Source: Argyresthia goedartella (lineage: Eukaryota; Arthropoda; Insecta; Lepidoptera; Argyresthiidae). Taken from it: a DNA stretch of 64,000 bases. The stretch covers positions 26,148,501-26,212,500 of the forward strand of contig OX463824.1 of NCBI GenBank assembly GCA_949825045.1. The letters are read 5' to 3'. The notes below the pieces were generated by a model, which saw nothing but the letters and a program-made list of their open reading frames with translations, ran no database searches and was not told the DNA's origin. Shown here one piece after another: positions 53,640-64,000 of this stretch (positions are counted from its first letter, which is position 1; every line of letters starts with the position of its first letter). The position numbers and the translations under genes were made by a program.

Positions 53640-53745
53640 ACGCAATGAATGTCCTCTTTCTTGTAGTTTCCTGACTGTCATGGCCGTTGGTATAGGGCTT
53701 GACCAGGGATCTCCATTTTGTTCTATCCTGGGCTGCGTGTATTGG
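53640..53745 (-). pseudogene. Possible LINE ORF C-terminal remnant
   Basis: The minus strand encodes AQDRTKWRSLVKPYTNGH, resembling the C-terminal AxDRxxWRxLV motif of some LINE reverse transcriptases. It is short and lacks supporting domains. Clade not assigned. Confidence 0.35.
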
Positions 53746-53780
53746 CTCATGAATACCAACCTGCAGGTATACTGATGGAT

Positions 53781-53830
53781 AAATATCACTTGCTCCATAA
53801 TATATCCATGTTATGGAGCAAGTGATATTT
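53781..53830. repeat. Perfect 20-bp hairpin
   Basis: AAATATCACTTGCTCCATAA (53781-53800) pairs without mismatch with 53811-53830 around a 10-nt loop. Confidence 0.85.
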
Positions 53831-55555
53831 TATGATTTTTTCTCGGACATTATGAATAATGGCAAGCTACTTTGCAAAAACGTAATAATTATAACATGAA
53901 CTTCCTTATTCGTCACTTCGCCCAGGCATAATGAATATTTCCATGTAGATTTCAGGCAATGTGATAGCACAGATACATAGCAAGGGGTGCGGGTAGGAGA
54001 ACACAAGCGTGACACATGCACGATGCATCTAACGCTAAATATCCCGTAGCTAATATAATGTTGGCGGCACAGAGAGGGTCCATGTTCCAGATGTTGATCG
54101 AGCTGGAAGTGACAGAAGAAACATACTTGCTACTATAATTGAAACAACACCCGCTCGTCTCTATATATTTGGAACAAAACCTGGTGTTATCAATCAACTT
54201 TATTCGAGCAAACCGTTTACAGTGTGCAAGGAAATATTTATATCGCCGCCAGATATTCAGGTGACTGAGATTTCACTGAGAGAGATTTTAAGGTTGTCGT
54301 CTAAATGTGGCGGGCAAGGATACAGTCGGCTTGTAAGTTGGACAAATGCTGTTTCGCAAAGACAAGATACTATGCAACTCAAAGTGCCATCAAAATGACA
54401 ATTGTTGTAACATATAATTATAATATGCCATTTTGTGACCGCAACCGCAATTTTCCTCTACTTTATGAGCGTACAGTTCGTTTCATAGCTTTACAGATTA
54501 TAAATCTGTCGGTCAGTCGGAGAAAAAATCTTACAATTTTAAGAACGACATTCAGCACGAAATTCAGACTTCAGTGCATAATGTCGCAATCAAAAGTCAA
54601 TTCTGTAACCGACAGTGACAGACCGACCATTTTTTTATTATTATTGTTTTGTTTTTTTGTAATCTGTAGGATTTTTAATTTAATTTTAATTGTAACAAAC
54701 TTTAGCAATAAAATATTTAATCAGTTCACAAAAAACTAAAATCTCTTTATAACAAGCATAGAGTATGGTTATTGATAGTTTAAAACCCAGTTAATTTAAG
54801 TTTTTATTATCATAGGGCAGAGTACCAATGAATGAAAATATTGTATTCGCTTTTAAACGTTGAAGCTACCCGAAATAATGCCCGGGTGATTTGATTATTA
54901 TTATTGTTGTTATCACACTGCCCTCTCATTTTGGGCATTATTCAAACTACGCGGCCATAGTCTATAATGCCCGATTATTCACTTGGTTCATGACATATAT
55001 ATTACATGTTGATGTTCATGTTCAGACGTATGGGTTTATGGTGGTAGTGGTATTAGTACCATTAAAGAGCGAGTTCCTCCCCATTCAAACCTGAAACGGT
55101 TTGACGACATCAAACACAGAACCAACGCAAAAATCCGTTGCATACTTAATCCCCTGTAGTAAGAATTATAAGGGCCTGCACACGCTTGTTGCAGACCAAT
55201 TAAATTGTTCATTAAACGGCGGCGGTGGGAGCACCCACGAAAACAGAGGAGCTTTGGGAACGCCCCATAGCGTAAGCCAGTGCTACTCTCATTACAGAGA
55301 TTAATTTCAAACCTATATCAAACAATGCTCAACGAACTCTTCCGTTTTTGTTTCACTTATATTACAATTTGGTTCAATTATATATCGTAACCCTTAACAA
55401 GGCAAGCGTGCAGAAATTTTCATTGGTTTTGGAGTATTTTACCAAGCCATATGGGAGAGAATTTTGTGGGAAAATATTTTCTTTGATCGTATTAATCTTA
55501 AATTACAGTTTCCATCACCTTTCCTGAGCGATTCCTGAATATATTAAAAATCAAA
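53831..55555. other. Spacer without recognised gene
   Basis: The longest frame (54305-54739, 144 codons) ends in a T-rich hydrophobic stretch and has no motif. Nothing is called. Confidence 0.4.
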
Positions 55556-55852
55556 AGATTTCATAATTTCATAATTTCTTTATTGCACACAAATCATACA
55601 AAAAACAAGAGTTACATAAAAAAGTGTACAAAGGCGAGCTTATCTCTAATAAGAGATCTCTTCCAGCAAACCAGGCAAACAAGGGAAAAGTTGATGGTTG
55701 AGCAGGGGTAGACTTATGTGTACAATATATAAAATAATAAATAAAATAAATTAAATATTAACTATAATAATATACTAAATACTTATTATATACTACAAAT
55801 ACTATTTTATACACTATAATAATACATACTTACATGCATACTACCTATAACT

Positions 55853-58798
55853 CTAAAGGGAGAGGTAATGCTTTTTCACACGACTTTTAAAGATATTCAG
55901 ATTAGGACTGTCCCTGATGGTGCAGGGGAGTGCATTCCACAACCGAATGGCCCGGGCTCTAAACCCTTTCTCATAGAAAGCGGTGTTATGCTGTGGAGTT
56001 GTGAGCATGGAAACTGCGTGAGTTCTCCGAGGTCTGCTGGAAGAAAGAAATTGAAAACTGTCTCGTAAGAAAGTTGGGTAGCGTGGATTACGTAAAATGT
56101 TGTAGAGGAAATTGAGGATGTGTGAATCCTGACGAAGACGAATCGGCAGCCACTTCAACTCCCTGCGATGTTGTGACACATGGTCGTATTTGCGCAGCCC
56201 GAAGATAAACCGAATCCCGAGATTTTGAAGTCGTTCGAGTTTGTTCAGTAGTTCTTCGTTAGCACTGACCCAGCAGACATCAGCGTAATCGATGAGGGGT
56301 AGAATGAGAGATTGAGCAAGAGTGGTTTTGGTATGTCGAGGCAAAAAGTACTGAAGTCTCCTGAGAGAGTGAAAGGTAGAAAATACTCGGCGACTTACCT
56401 CATTGACATGCGATGACCAGGACAACTGGTTGTCAAAGATTAGACCCAGGTTTTTAACTTTATCGCTATATACGATTGTGGTACCATTAAAAGTGACAGA
56501 TGGAATGGGATGTTGCTGCAACAAGTTAAGAGAATGTCTAGTACCTATTATCATGGCCTGGGACTTGCTCGGGTTAACCAGGAGTCCGAAGGATGAAGCC
56601 CAACTTCTTATTCCCTCAAGAACAGCGTTGAGTGCCTCCACAGCAGAGTGTGCATCGTTGAGAGAGAAGTGGCGATAAATCTGGAGATCATCAGCGTAAA
56701 GATGATATGAGGAGGACAGGACGTCCGAGATGGTGTTGATAAAGATCGAGAATAGAAGAGGAGAAAGAATACCACCTTGAGGGACGCCTGTAAAGAGGTC
56801 ACACCATTCAGTGGATATCTCTTCCGACCTGATACGCTGTTGCCGATCCCTCAAATAAGAGTCGAACCAGCTGGCAGAGAAGGAGGAGACGTTCAGAGAT
56901 CTGAGAAGCTCAACGAGAATGTCAAAATCTACGCAGTTGAAGGCACTACTGAAGTCAAGTAAAGCGAGCACGGAAAGCTGTTTGCGGTCCATGGCTACCT
57001 GGATATCATCTATGACTTTCATGAGAGCCGTGACGGTGCTATGACCCGGTCTGAATCCTGACTGGTACTTGTTGAGCAGATTGTTCGAGAGAAGGTAAGA
57101 AGAGAGCTGGGTATGGACAATGGATTCAAGGACTTTGGAGAGGATGGGTAGGATTGAGATAGGTCGATACTCTTTAAAAGAGGTGGGACTGGAAGTTTTA
57201 GGGAGCGGGATGACTAATGCTTTTTTCCACATGGTGGGGAAGATGCCATTCGATAGGGAAAAATTTATAACATGTGTAATAGCTGGCAGTAGTTCATCCA
57301 GGATTGTTAAAAACATTTTAAGGCAGATTTTATCATCACCTACGGCTTTCGAGCTCATTGCTAGTACCGCCTTCTTGACCGCATAGATTCCAACATTGCT
57401 CAAGTTGAATGGTGTGGTGTCGGGTAAGGACTTAGAGCGCAGGCTCTGAAGAGTGGCTTGTTTAACAATGGGATCCATCACAACAGGTGGGGCAGAAAGG
57501 AACTGGTTGAGACCGTTGAGATTTACATTACCAGCATGAAAGTCCTGAGTCTTACCTATGCCAAGTGTTTTTAGAAACTTCCACACCTGAGCTGGTGTGT
57601 AACTTTCAATACTCTCGTGGATGTGCCGACGCTTAGCATCACGACAGAGACGGTTGCAGCGGTTGCGAAGACATTTGTAAGAAAGAAAATTGTCATCTGT
57701 CGGATTCTTATGGTATTTACACTTGGCTCTGTTCCTCTTGGCCATTAGACGCTTAATAGTATCTGTTAGCCAAGGGGCGGGTAGGTGTTTCACTCTCACT
57801 TTTTTTATAGGTGCATGCTTGTCGTAGAGACCTAGGACTATGATATTGAACTTGTTGATTTTCTCGTCCATTGTCTCGCTGGATATTACAGGGGAACAGT
57901 CGATCGACAAGGCATCCGACCTAAGAGACTCTAGGTTAATATCCCTAAAGTTACGAATATTAAGAAATTTTGCTCTGCTCTTGAGAGGCCTGATCTTATA
58001 CGAAAGATAGATAAGGTCGTGGAACGAGAAAGGAGAGTTGAGTTGACCATGTACAGCGACCTTATCCAAGTTAGAGACGATCATTATATCGAGGAGAGAG
58101 GGAGAGCAGTGAGGTTGGAAATGCGTGGCAACAAGAGGCAGAATATGCAGATTGAAAGAGTCGACTATAAACTTGAGTTTGGTAGAACGGGAGTAGTTTT
58201 TGAGGAGACAGGTGTTGAAATCACCTAGAATGAGGGTATCGTTATACAGAGGTGAGAGTTCATTAAGGAGGGATTCTAATGTGTCGAAGTAGTCGATGCG
58301 AAGAGAGGGGCTATATAGAACACCGAGGAGGACCTTACTATGGTGAAGAGTTATTTCGAGAAAGAGATGTTCAGCAGACTCGGAGTACTGGCTAGGGGAC
58401 GCGCTGATCACCTTGCACGGGATTTCCACTCGCAGATAGATAGCGACGCCCCCATTGGCTTTCCCGACTCTGTCGTTCCTGTAAAGCCTGTATCCTGGAA
58501 TGGAGTACGAAGAAGATGACAGCGATGGCTTTAGGAACGACTCAGAGACAAGAATGCCGTCCACGCATTGGTCACTAAAAGCCTCGAGCAGGTCTGGATA
58601 GCTGGAGTGAATACTTTGAGCATTGATATGCACGATGTTTAGGTTATCCTCCACACCACCGAAAACAGTCCTAATGTTAGCAGAAAGGGGTTCCTCCGAA
58701 GCGGAGATGTTGCTTTCTGCACTCACAAAATCGTCAACATCGTCGTTTGAAGAGCAGGAAAAGAAACTTTGATTGATAATATCAGGTAAATAATTCAT
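55853..58798 (-). CDS. CR1-type LINE ORF2: endonuclease and reverse transcriptase
   Basis: 981 uninterrupted codons. The apurinic-type endonuclease covers residues about 53-290: HINAQS at 58-63, VSESFL near 84-89, GGVAIYLR, LGDFN near 193, SLLDIMI, and a SFHDLIY block where other families have SDH. The reverse transcriptase spans about 480-790: EYRPISILPILSKVLESIV, ALLDFSSAFNCVD, GVPQGGILSPLLFSIFIN and the catalytic LYADD near 701. A conserved C-terminal end (GFRARAIRLWNALPCTIRDSPN) precedes the stop. The protein nicks target DNA and primes reverse transcription there. ATG 58798 is the first methionine. The whole domain set is present, so the ORF looks competent. Confidence 0.93.
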   Translation of the reverse strand: MNYLPDIINQSFFSCSSNDDVDDFVSAESNISASEEPLSANIRTVFGGVEDNLNIVHINAQSIHSSYPDLLEAFSDQCVDGILVSESFLKPSLSSSSYSIPGYRLYRNDRVGKANGGVAIYLRVEIPCKVISASPSQYSESAEHLFLEITLHHSKVLLGVLYSPSLRIDYFDTLESLLNELSPLYNDTLILGDFNTCLLKNYSRSTKLKFIVDSFNLHILPLVATHFQPHCSPSLLDIMIVSNLDKVAVHGQLNSPFSFHDLIYLSYKIRPLKSRAKFLNIRNFRDINLESLRSDALSIDCSPVISSETMDEKINKFNIIVLGLYDKHAPIKKVRVKHLPAPWLTDTIKRLMAKRNRAKCKYHKNPTDDNFLSYKCLRNRCNRLCRDAKRRHIHESIESYTPAQVWKFLKTLGIGKTQDFHAGNVNLNGLNQFLSAPPVVMDPIVKQATLQSLRSKSLPDTTPFNLSNVGIYAVKKAVLAMSSKAVGDDKICLKMFLTILDELLPAITHVINFSLSNGIFPTMWKKALVIPLPKTSSPTSFKEYRPISILPILSKVLESIVHTQLSSYLLSNNLLNKYQSGFRPGHSTVTALMKVIDDIQVAMDRKQLSVLALLDFSSAFNCVDFDILVELLRSLNVSSFSASWFDSYLRDRQQRIRSEEISTEWCDLFTGVPQGGILSPLLFSIFINTISDVLSSSYHLYADDLQIYRHFSLNDAHSAVEALNAVLEGIRSWASSFGLLVNPSKSQAMIIGTRHSLNLLQQHPIPSVTFNGTTIVYSDKVKNLGLIFDNQLSWSSHVNEVSRRVFSTFHSLRRLQYFLPRHTKTTLAQSLILPLIDYADVCWVSANEELLNKLERLQNLGIRFIFGLRKYDHVSQHRRELKWLPIRLRQDSHILNFLYNILRNPRYPTFLRDSFQFLSSSRPRRTHAVSMLTTPQHNTAFYEKGFRARAIRLWNALPCTIRDSPNLNIFKSRVKKHYLSL

Positions 58799-59362
58799 AT
58801 ATATATATATATATATAACTAATTATAATACACTCTATAATATATATTTATATATAAATATTTATTCAATTAATATCTAGTTATCTAGCGTTATTAACCT
58901 GTTTGAATAAGCGCCTTACTTACACCTAGACCAACCATAAATGGAATGTTGATAGTGATATTTATCTTACAAAATTAACTCAATACTACATATATTACAT
59001 TAAAAGAACAAGCACAAACTAAAGACTGTAGTGCAAACATACGAATTCAGTGGAAAGGTGTGTACTTGACACAAGTCAGATTGTATAAGCTAAATTCGGA
59101 ACGGACACATTTTACAAAAATTAATACTTAACATGAACACAACAAAGTGACAGCTGACAAAGATAAGGAAAGAAAAAAAAAATAAAGGAATGATTTGTAT
59201 TTGTTGTGCCGATTCACGAAAGGAAAAAAAATACACTGAACTTTGGACTGTAAATATTGTCGACTACCTCACAGTTCATAGTGGGAAGCAAATGTTGGAA
59301 CACATTCAACTACACAAAGAGTGGAGATTGGTGATATGTGGTGAATGTGCGATGGCCCAACC

Positions 59363-59815
59363 TCACTTCTTCTGAGCACCCTTCCTAGTCGTAATGCCCT
59401 TTTTCGAAACAGCAGCTGCGCCCGCAGCTGGCTTCATACCTTGTTCTGCTGGCATCGCAGGGCTGTCCTTACTCGGGTGCTTTGAGGTCAACGGCTGCAG
59501 GTCACCCCAGTACTCCACCCTGTGACGAGACTTGTCTGGCAGCAGCATAATGATCTTGCCTTCGGATGTCCATGCGTTGCTCATTCCAAAGTGTTTGCGC
59601 GCTGCTGTGAATACTTCTTGGCGTGATTTAGTCAGGAATTCGGTGACTGTGATGCCTGAACCTTTCAGCGCCTTCTTGAGTCTCCAAACCTCATTGCGGG
59701 CCGCCAACGGAGAGAGAGGCCGGCATTTCGCCCCCTTAGCACCCAGACGATGTGTGACACTGATGGCACGATCTTTCGCAAGATCTTCATTGCATGCATT
59801 TACAAATATGATAAC
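59363..59815 (-). pseudogene. CR1-type LINE ORF1, 3' part with one frameshift
   Basis: The open frame 59707-59363 reads ARNEVWRLKKALKGSGITV, KSRQEVFTAARKHFG, AWTSEGKIIMLLPDKSRHR and a lysine-rich end. Just upstream (59805-59725) another frame continues the same protein type (RAISVTHRLGAKGAKCRPL), so a frameshift lies near 59715-59725. Before about 59815 the similarity stops. ORF1 of this family is thought to bind element RNA. Confidence 0.75.
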
Positions 59816-60724
59816 TACAGCTTGTCAATTAAATGACATATTTGGCTTAGCTAACAAAACGCGCAGTAGTCCGCAAAATGTTCACCTATATTTAGAGATG
59901 GGTAAAGACTCGGGTTTTAAACCACTTGTTGTTTATAACCCAGTAAAGACCTAGTAAAAACCCGTTGAGGTGGGCTAATTTATTATAATTACGTTAATTT
60001 GTTACACTATAATCGGGTACATGGCGTTGTAGGATATGCATGTCATATTACGCCGAAAATACCTGGTGCGAGATTATGCCGGTAATAACCGAGCGTGTAA
60101 GAACCACACTTTTTTAGAACGTGCTTGGGTGTTCGTAGCATCTGGCTCGTACCTGCACTCAAGTATGTTATTGCTTAGTGTGGGTACATATGCCACGTTT
60201 GCATTAATTCGATTTCACGATTTTGAAGGAATCGGCTTTGTTTATTTTTAATGTGATGCTGCTTACCTGACCTTGGCCAAAATACTGGACTGAACTTTGA
60301 AAGTGATTTCTGAATTGATCAAGAGAATCGATATGTGTCTGAAACACTCTCAATTAGCAGCATATTTAATGCGGTGGGGGCACAAAGAATGAAACTTGAT
60401 CAAATTCAAGAAGTAAATGCCGTGAAGTCCATTTATGATGCAGGGTGAAGTATATATTTTTTTTGACTTCAATAAAAGTGTAACTTAGGGCTATATAATT
60501 TGTATAATTAAACTATATATACTATAACATTTCTTTTATTTGATAAAGTTGTACAGTCTAAGGAATTTTATTTACGACACACCCAAGGTTGAATATTATA
60601 AAGCAAACTGAAACCATAGGAACTATGTCATAAGAGGTAATCAGAGCACGTATGTTGCTATGACAAAGTTGCATGCATTATTTAAACGTAAACATAGCAA
60701 CTGATTAGTTATGTCCCTGACCGA
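59816..60724. other. Spacer with one dispersed motif
   Basis: 59895-59965 ('agagatgggtaaagac' and 'acccagtaaagacc', then 'gtaaaaaccc') has an inverted relative at 62870-62965. No gene is supported. Confidence 0.4.
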
Positions 60725-61210
60725 CAAACCCCTTTTTAGGATTCCTTTCTAAAGGGGAACCTATTATTAAGCCTCTGCAATTCATATGTCCGTTTGTCCG
60801 TCTGTCCAGCCTTTAATCAGTGGGCTCTATCTAATGAACCAAAACAGGTAGAGAATTGAAATTTTCACAGAATGTGTATTTCTATTGCCGCTACAGAAAA
60901 GAAGTAATGACAAGATTTTAAAAATAAAGAGAGAAATAAGAGACGTATTTTAATGCAATATAGCAAATCATAACATATTTAAAATGTGATTGTAGATTTT
61001 TAAGGCTTATTACAAATAACCAATATCAAACCAATTGCTCCACCACAACCATGTAGGTTGTGGTGGAGCAATTGGTTTGTTATTGGTTTCGCAATTTTAG
61101 AGTTTTGGGTTCGAATCCACGTTCGGACATAATGTTATTCTGTTTCATTTTGTTTTATTATTTTTAATGGTTAAGATTTCTTGGACGATGGTGCGACCCG
61201 CACTTGACCA
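60725..61210 (-). repeat. Dispersed repeat family C, minus-strand copy with tRNA-like insert
   Basis: The left end has 'gtccgtttgtccgtctgtcc' and the right end 'gatggtgcgacccgcacttg'. The embedded tRNA-like segment (GGGTTCGAATCC at about 61107-61118) corresponds to that of 29438-29945. A 31-bp-arm hairpin has formed in its A-box part (61020-61086). Confidence 0.7.
61020..61086. repeat. 31-bp-arm hairpin with 5-nt loop
   Basis: The arms 61020-61050 and 61056-61086 are reverse complements with a single mismatch; the loop is ATGTA. The core pairs CTCCACCACAACC with GGTTGTGGTGGAG. Confidence 0.88.
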
Positions 61211-61526
61211 TTATTTACTGATAATTTTTCACAAAAAAAATATATTACTAAAAAAGATAGTGTAAGTTTGATAATATCAATTATTTAGGATTAAACAAAA
61301 AGTTTTGTTAGTCTTGAGGTTTTGGCAATTTATAATTATATAAATATAACTTTAATACATATGAAATTTTAACAAAATGGATGGGGAATAACCCTTAGGG
61401 ACTGCAATTACTGACCCTGGTAATCCATGTATTACACATTCTATGACACAGCACCAGGAGAATGTTGAAAAGTTAACAATTTATTTTGGATAGATTGCAA
61501 TCGATCATCAGGTGAGGATGTGAATG
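61211..61526. other. AT-rich spacer
   Basis: Nothing recognised. Confidence 0.4.
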
Positions 61527-61718
61527 TAAACATAAGCATAAATATACATTGCTTCTGGTCCCACACTAGGATACCCTGTGTCGTGTGAACCAGAAACAGC
61601 GACGTTACACAAATATAAACATCCAAGACCTTTTTTTATTTACCCCCATCCAGGGATCGAACCCAGTACCCCTCGCATAGTAGACAGAGCCACAACCACA
61701 ATACTACAGAGGTCGGTA
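61527..61718 (-). mobile_element. SINE family A copy
   Basis: Nearly colinear with 25105-25320, with minus-strand GGTTCGATCCC as B box and a head starting ACCTCTGTAG. Confidence 0.78.
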
Positions 61719-61845
61719 ACGGTAACGATAACTACGATCTAACTCTCTCACCCAGTTCTAGCATCTGGTGATTATGGTGAGAACATCATCAGAAATAATT
61801 ATAGCTAGTCGTGACAAATCTTAAATAAAACCCTGGGTTATTTTA

Positions 61846-62470
61846 ACTTCGACGTCCAGCTGTCTTGGTCATCGCATGCCAATGAGGTCAGTCGACGAGT
61901 ATTGGCTACTATTCAGTGTCTCAGGACACATCGGTACTTTTTGCCTTGACAGAAAAAAAACCCTCTCGCTCAGTCTTTCCTTCTACCCCGAATCGATTAT
62001 CCTGATGTCTGCTGGGTCATTAATATGAATCACAGTATGTATTAGCACGGGTTTAGATTCCGGGTCATTCGATTGTGGAATGCACTCCCCAGCACTATCA
62101 GGGGCAGTCCTTCTATCAATATATTTAAAAGTCGCATAAAAAAGCATTACCGTTAGAATTATAGGTAGTACCTATATATTTATAAGAATATTATATAGAA
62201 TTACTGTTTAGCATGTATGAGTACGGTATAATATTTATGAAGGCACTCGTAATTTAATTGATATCATTTAATATAATTTATTTAAGTAGGTTCTAGGTAA
62301 ATTATATTGTTGTACACATGGTCTTTCCCTGCTCATCAACCCGTATTTCTCATCCTAATTTAGTTTGCTGGAAGAGCTCTATTATTGGAGATAAGCTCGC
62401 CTTTGAATATTTTTGTGTAAGTATTGTTGTCTGTATATTATTTGAGTGAATTTGTGAATCATAAAATTGA
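61846..62470 (+). pseudogene. Decayed CR1-type LINE 3' end, same family as 55556-59815
   Basis: Codons equivalent to FDNQLSWSSHVNEVSRRV, then the LPLIDYADVCWV region, then RLWNALP...NIFKSR are recognisable in the plus direction, with frameshifts and an internal loss of roughly 100 codons. The 3' UTR shares 'tttgctggaagag' and 'gagataagctcgcctttg' with the minus-strand element. The tail is unclear. Confidence 0.78.
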
Positions 62471-62472
62471 AT

Positions 62473-62850
62473 GGGCCCAAACTCGATGAGTTTTCTAGTA
62501 ACAATACCACGTTTCCGTTTGCCAACTTCCAACATCATCATGGGGATAAGAACATCGTAAAAAAATGTTAAGATCGTGTCAAAACGATTCTAATGAGCCC
62601 AAACTCGATTGGTTTAAGAGCATCTTAAAGTGATCTCTCACCTTCCAGCTCCAGCATCAGGTGATGATACTAAAACAATTGTCAGGTGAAATGATCAGAG
62701 CTTGTCATTAAAATCTGACGAGCCCAAATTCGATGGGGTTTCTGGCAAACTTTCTAAGATTTCTTCTTCGAGCTCCAACATGAGATTAGCTCGAAAAATC
62801 TAATTACTATACTGTCACCAGTCTTTGATAAACGTGCAAAGTTTTAGCTT
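62473..62850. repeat. Three diverged tandem units of about 122-125 bp
   Basis: Units start at 62473 (gggcccaaactcgatg), 62595 (gagcccaaactcgattgg) and 62720 (gagcccaaattcgatggg). Each has a 'cc(a/g)(a/g)catca' type block some 60-70 bp in. A further weak relative may lie at about 61735-61800. Confidence 0.6.
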
Positions 62851-62869
62851 TATATGATACCAAAAAACG

Positions 62870-62965
62870 CGATATGCGAATGGGTTTTTACCGGATCAAA
62901 CGTATTGACCTGGGTCTTTACTGGGTTTTTATTATTGGGTTAAATCCACTACCCATCTCTGCCTA
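62870..62965 (-). repeat. Inverted relative of 59885-59985
   Basis: The plus strand has 'gggtttttaccgg', then 'gggtctttactgggttttta', then 'acccatctctgcc', the reverse of the left copy. Confidence 0.5.
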
Positions 62966-64000
62966 TATTGCAAGTTATTTTCAAACATTAAATTGCCAAG
63001 CTGTGCACGTCAACATTAAAATTTGCTTTTTCTCTACGCTGGACCACTGTGGAAGAACAAACTCAAAACCAAAAAGGGTTAAATGTACCATCATCAATAC
63101 AAGTGACTGCTTCAGTACGTGTACGTATCCGCTAGAGCAGTATTGGTCCAAAAACACTGGCAAACTGCCGCGGCCACATGGGCTCCCGGCGCTCCATGAA
63201 AAATTCATAACTGAACGCAAAGAGCAGCAACGACGATATAGACGTGACACAGTATAAGAGTTGGTACAAACAAAAATAGGCTAGTCTGCAGAGAACGCTC
63301 AACTATCCCATCCCCAGACACTGCGAACACCTTTACGATCTCATGGCTTCTAACCTGAATGCGAGGACGTGGTGAATGGGAGTTGGATAGTCTTCCAAAC
63401 TTTTGCATATTTGAGGTTGTGTACAATGATTTATTTTAGAGTTTATTTAATTTTGTTCATTTGAGTCGTCTCTCTTCCAAAACTGTTTATATAAACAATA
63501 TCTGCAAAATTAACCTACACGGTCAGATGTCCGTTTATGTAGACAATATTTTGGATCATCTATTTATGACAAGCCCAGCAGGACCTTGATAAATGTTTCA
63601 AATGGTTTCAATAAAATTCGCAAACGATAAATGCAAACAATTCAAGCTACATGACATTTTCAGCGAAGAATAAACCATTTCCAAACCAAAAATCACTGTT
63701 CATTGACGGACATTGTTCATAAACAAAATCCACAGCTAACTTGGCAGTTAAACATTGACCACATAAACTAAAAAAAAAACGTCGCTAACTGATATGCTAC
63801 GACACATTACTGGATGGCTTCATAAAAAGGATAGGTATAATATCTATAACACATTGATCCAACTACATCTAGACTATCTACTATTACAATTTAAAAATAA
63901 ACTAAATTAATGCATATCAGACAAATCTTTATCTACAAAACATTTATGCTTTTTTACAAAATTTTAAACAACTTAGCTCACTCAGAAATAACTTTTACTA
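62966..64000. other. Spacer without recognised gene
   Basis: A 127-codon frame (62874-63257) starts inside a repeat and lacks any known motif. 63030-63050 ('tctctacgctggaccactgtgg') recalls the family F 3' UTR but is too short to call. Confidence 0.35.

Larger units (their letters stand above)
55556..59815 (-). mobile_element. CR1-type LINE with intact ORF2
   Basis: Minus-strand order: partial ORF1 (about 59815-59363), about 560 bp of linker with a TA run at 58799-58818, an intact ORF2 (58798-55853), and a 3' UTR with AATAAA. The tail is of two AAATTATG units at about 55556-55580. An octamer-repeat tail instead of poly(A) is characteristic of the CR1 clade. The 5' end is truncated inside ORF1. 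No target duplication was identified, which is also usual for CR1. Confidence 0.9.

Noticed and set aside
54305..54739. 144-codon frame with a hydrophobic end as a membrane protein
   Set aside because: The hydrophobic stretch is translated T-rich DNA; no other feature supports it.
62473..62850. CRISPR-like array
   Set aside because: Only three diverged units of about 122 bp with no uniform repeat-spacer structure, in a eukaryotic context.
62874..63257. 127-codon frame as a gene
   Set aside because: Starts within a dispersed repeat, overlaps an opposite-strand frame of similar size, no motif.

Overview
The window looks like a stretch of insect, most probably lepidopteran, nuclear genome. The intergenic DNA is AT-rich and packed with dispersed repeats that I associate with moths and butterflies: tRNA-headed SINEs, GGACGGACAGACAG-type repeats, small TIR elements, BEL/Pao and Ty3/gypsy LTR elements, Jockey- and CR1-like LINEs and a Helitron. 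I find no convincing single-copy host gene, rRNA, functional tRNA or CRISPR array. The organism is inferred from element content only.

Layout. 1-1205 holds two LINE 3' fragments on the minus strand. 1864-2089 is a probable solo LTR. 2284-8551 is a complete Ty3/gypsy element (plus strand, 4-bp ATAG target duplication, LTRs about 1% different) with a frameshifted gag and a pol broken by in-frame TGA codons. 9238-9561 is a long foldback element. 9901-12535 is a GC-rich Jockey-type LINE pseudogene followed by a second 3'-end copy. 12698-17616 is a Helitron whose whole Rep-helicase frame survives except for three stop codons, and whose 3' hairpin and CTAG end are intact. 18297-24672 is a BEL/Pao element (minus strand) with identical 219-bp LTRs and AATAC target duplications, but an internal deletion in integrase. 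24678-30250 is SINE/MITE-rich spacer.

30186-45144 is a nested stack. A tRNA-like SINE head is interrupted by a miniature LTR element (CTGAC duplications). Its 3' LTR is interrupted by a second BEL/Pao element (CCTAT duplications). That element's reverse transcriptase is interrupted by a 5'-truncated Jockey-type LINE (ATTCG duplications). The LINE's 3' UTR is interrupted by a plus-strand CR1-type LINE whose ORF1 has a PHD-like finger. One junction creates an open frame joining a BEL reverse transcriptase to a LINE reverse transcriptase.

45145-55555 is repeat-rich spacer with no recognisable gene. 55556-59815 is a CR1-type LINE (minus strand) with an intact 981-residue endonuclease/reverse transcriptase frame, a partial ORF1 and an 8-bp repeat tail. 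A decayed relative lies at 61846-62470. The right end is spacer with diverged tandem repeats. The elements do not form a pathway. They record successive insertions, with the 18297-24672 BEL copy the youngest by LTR identity.
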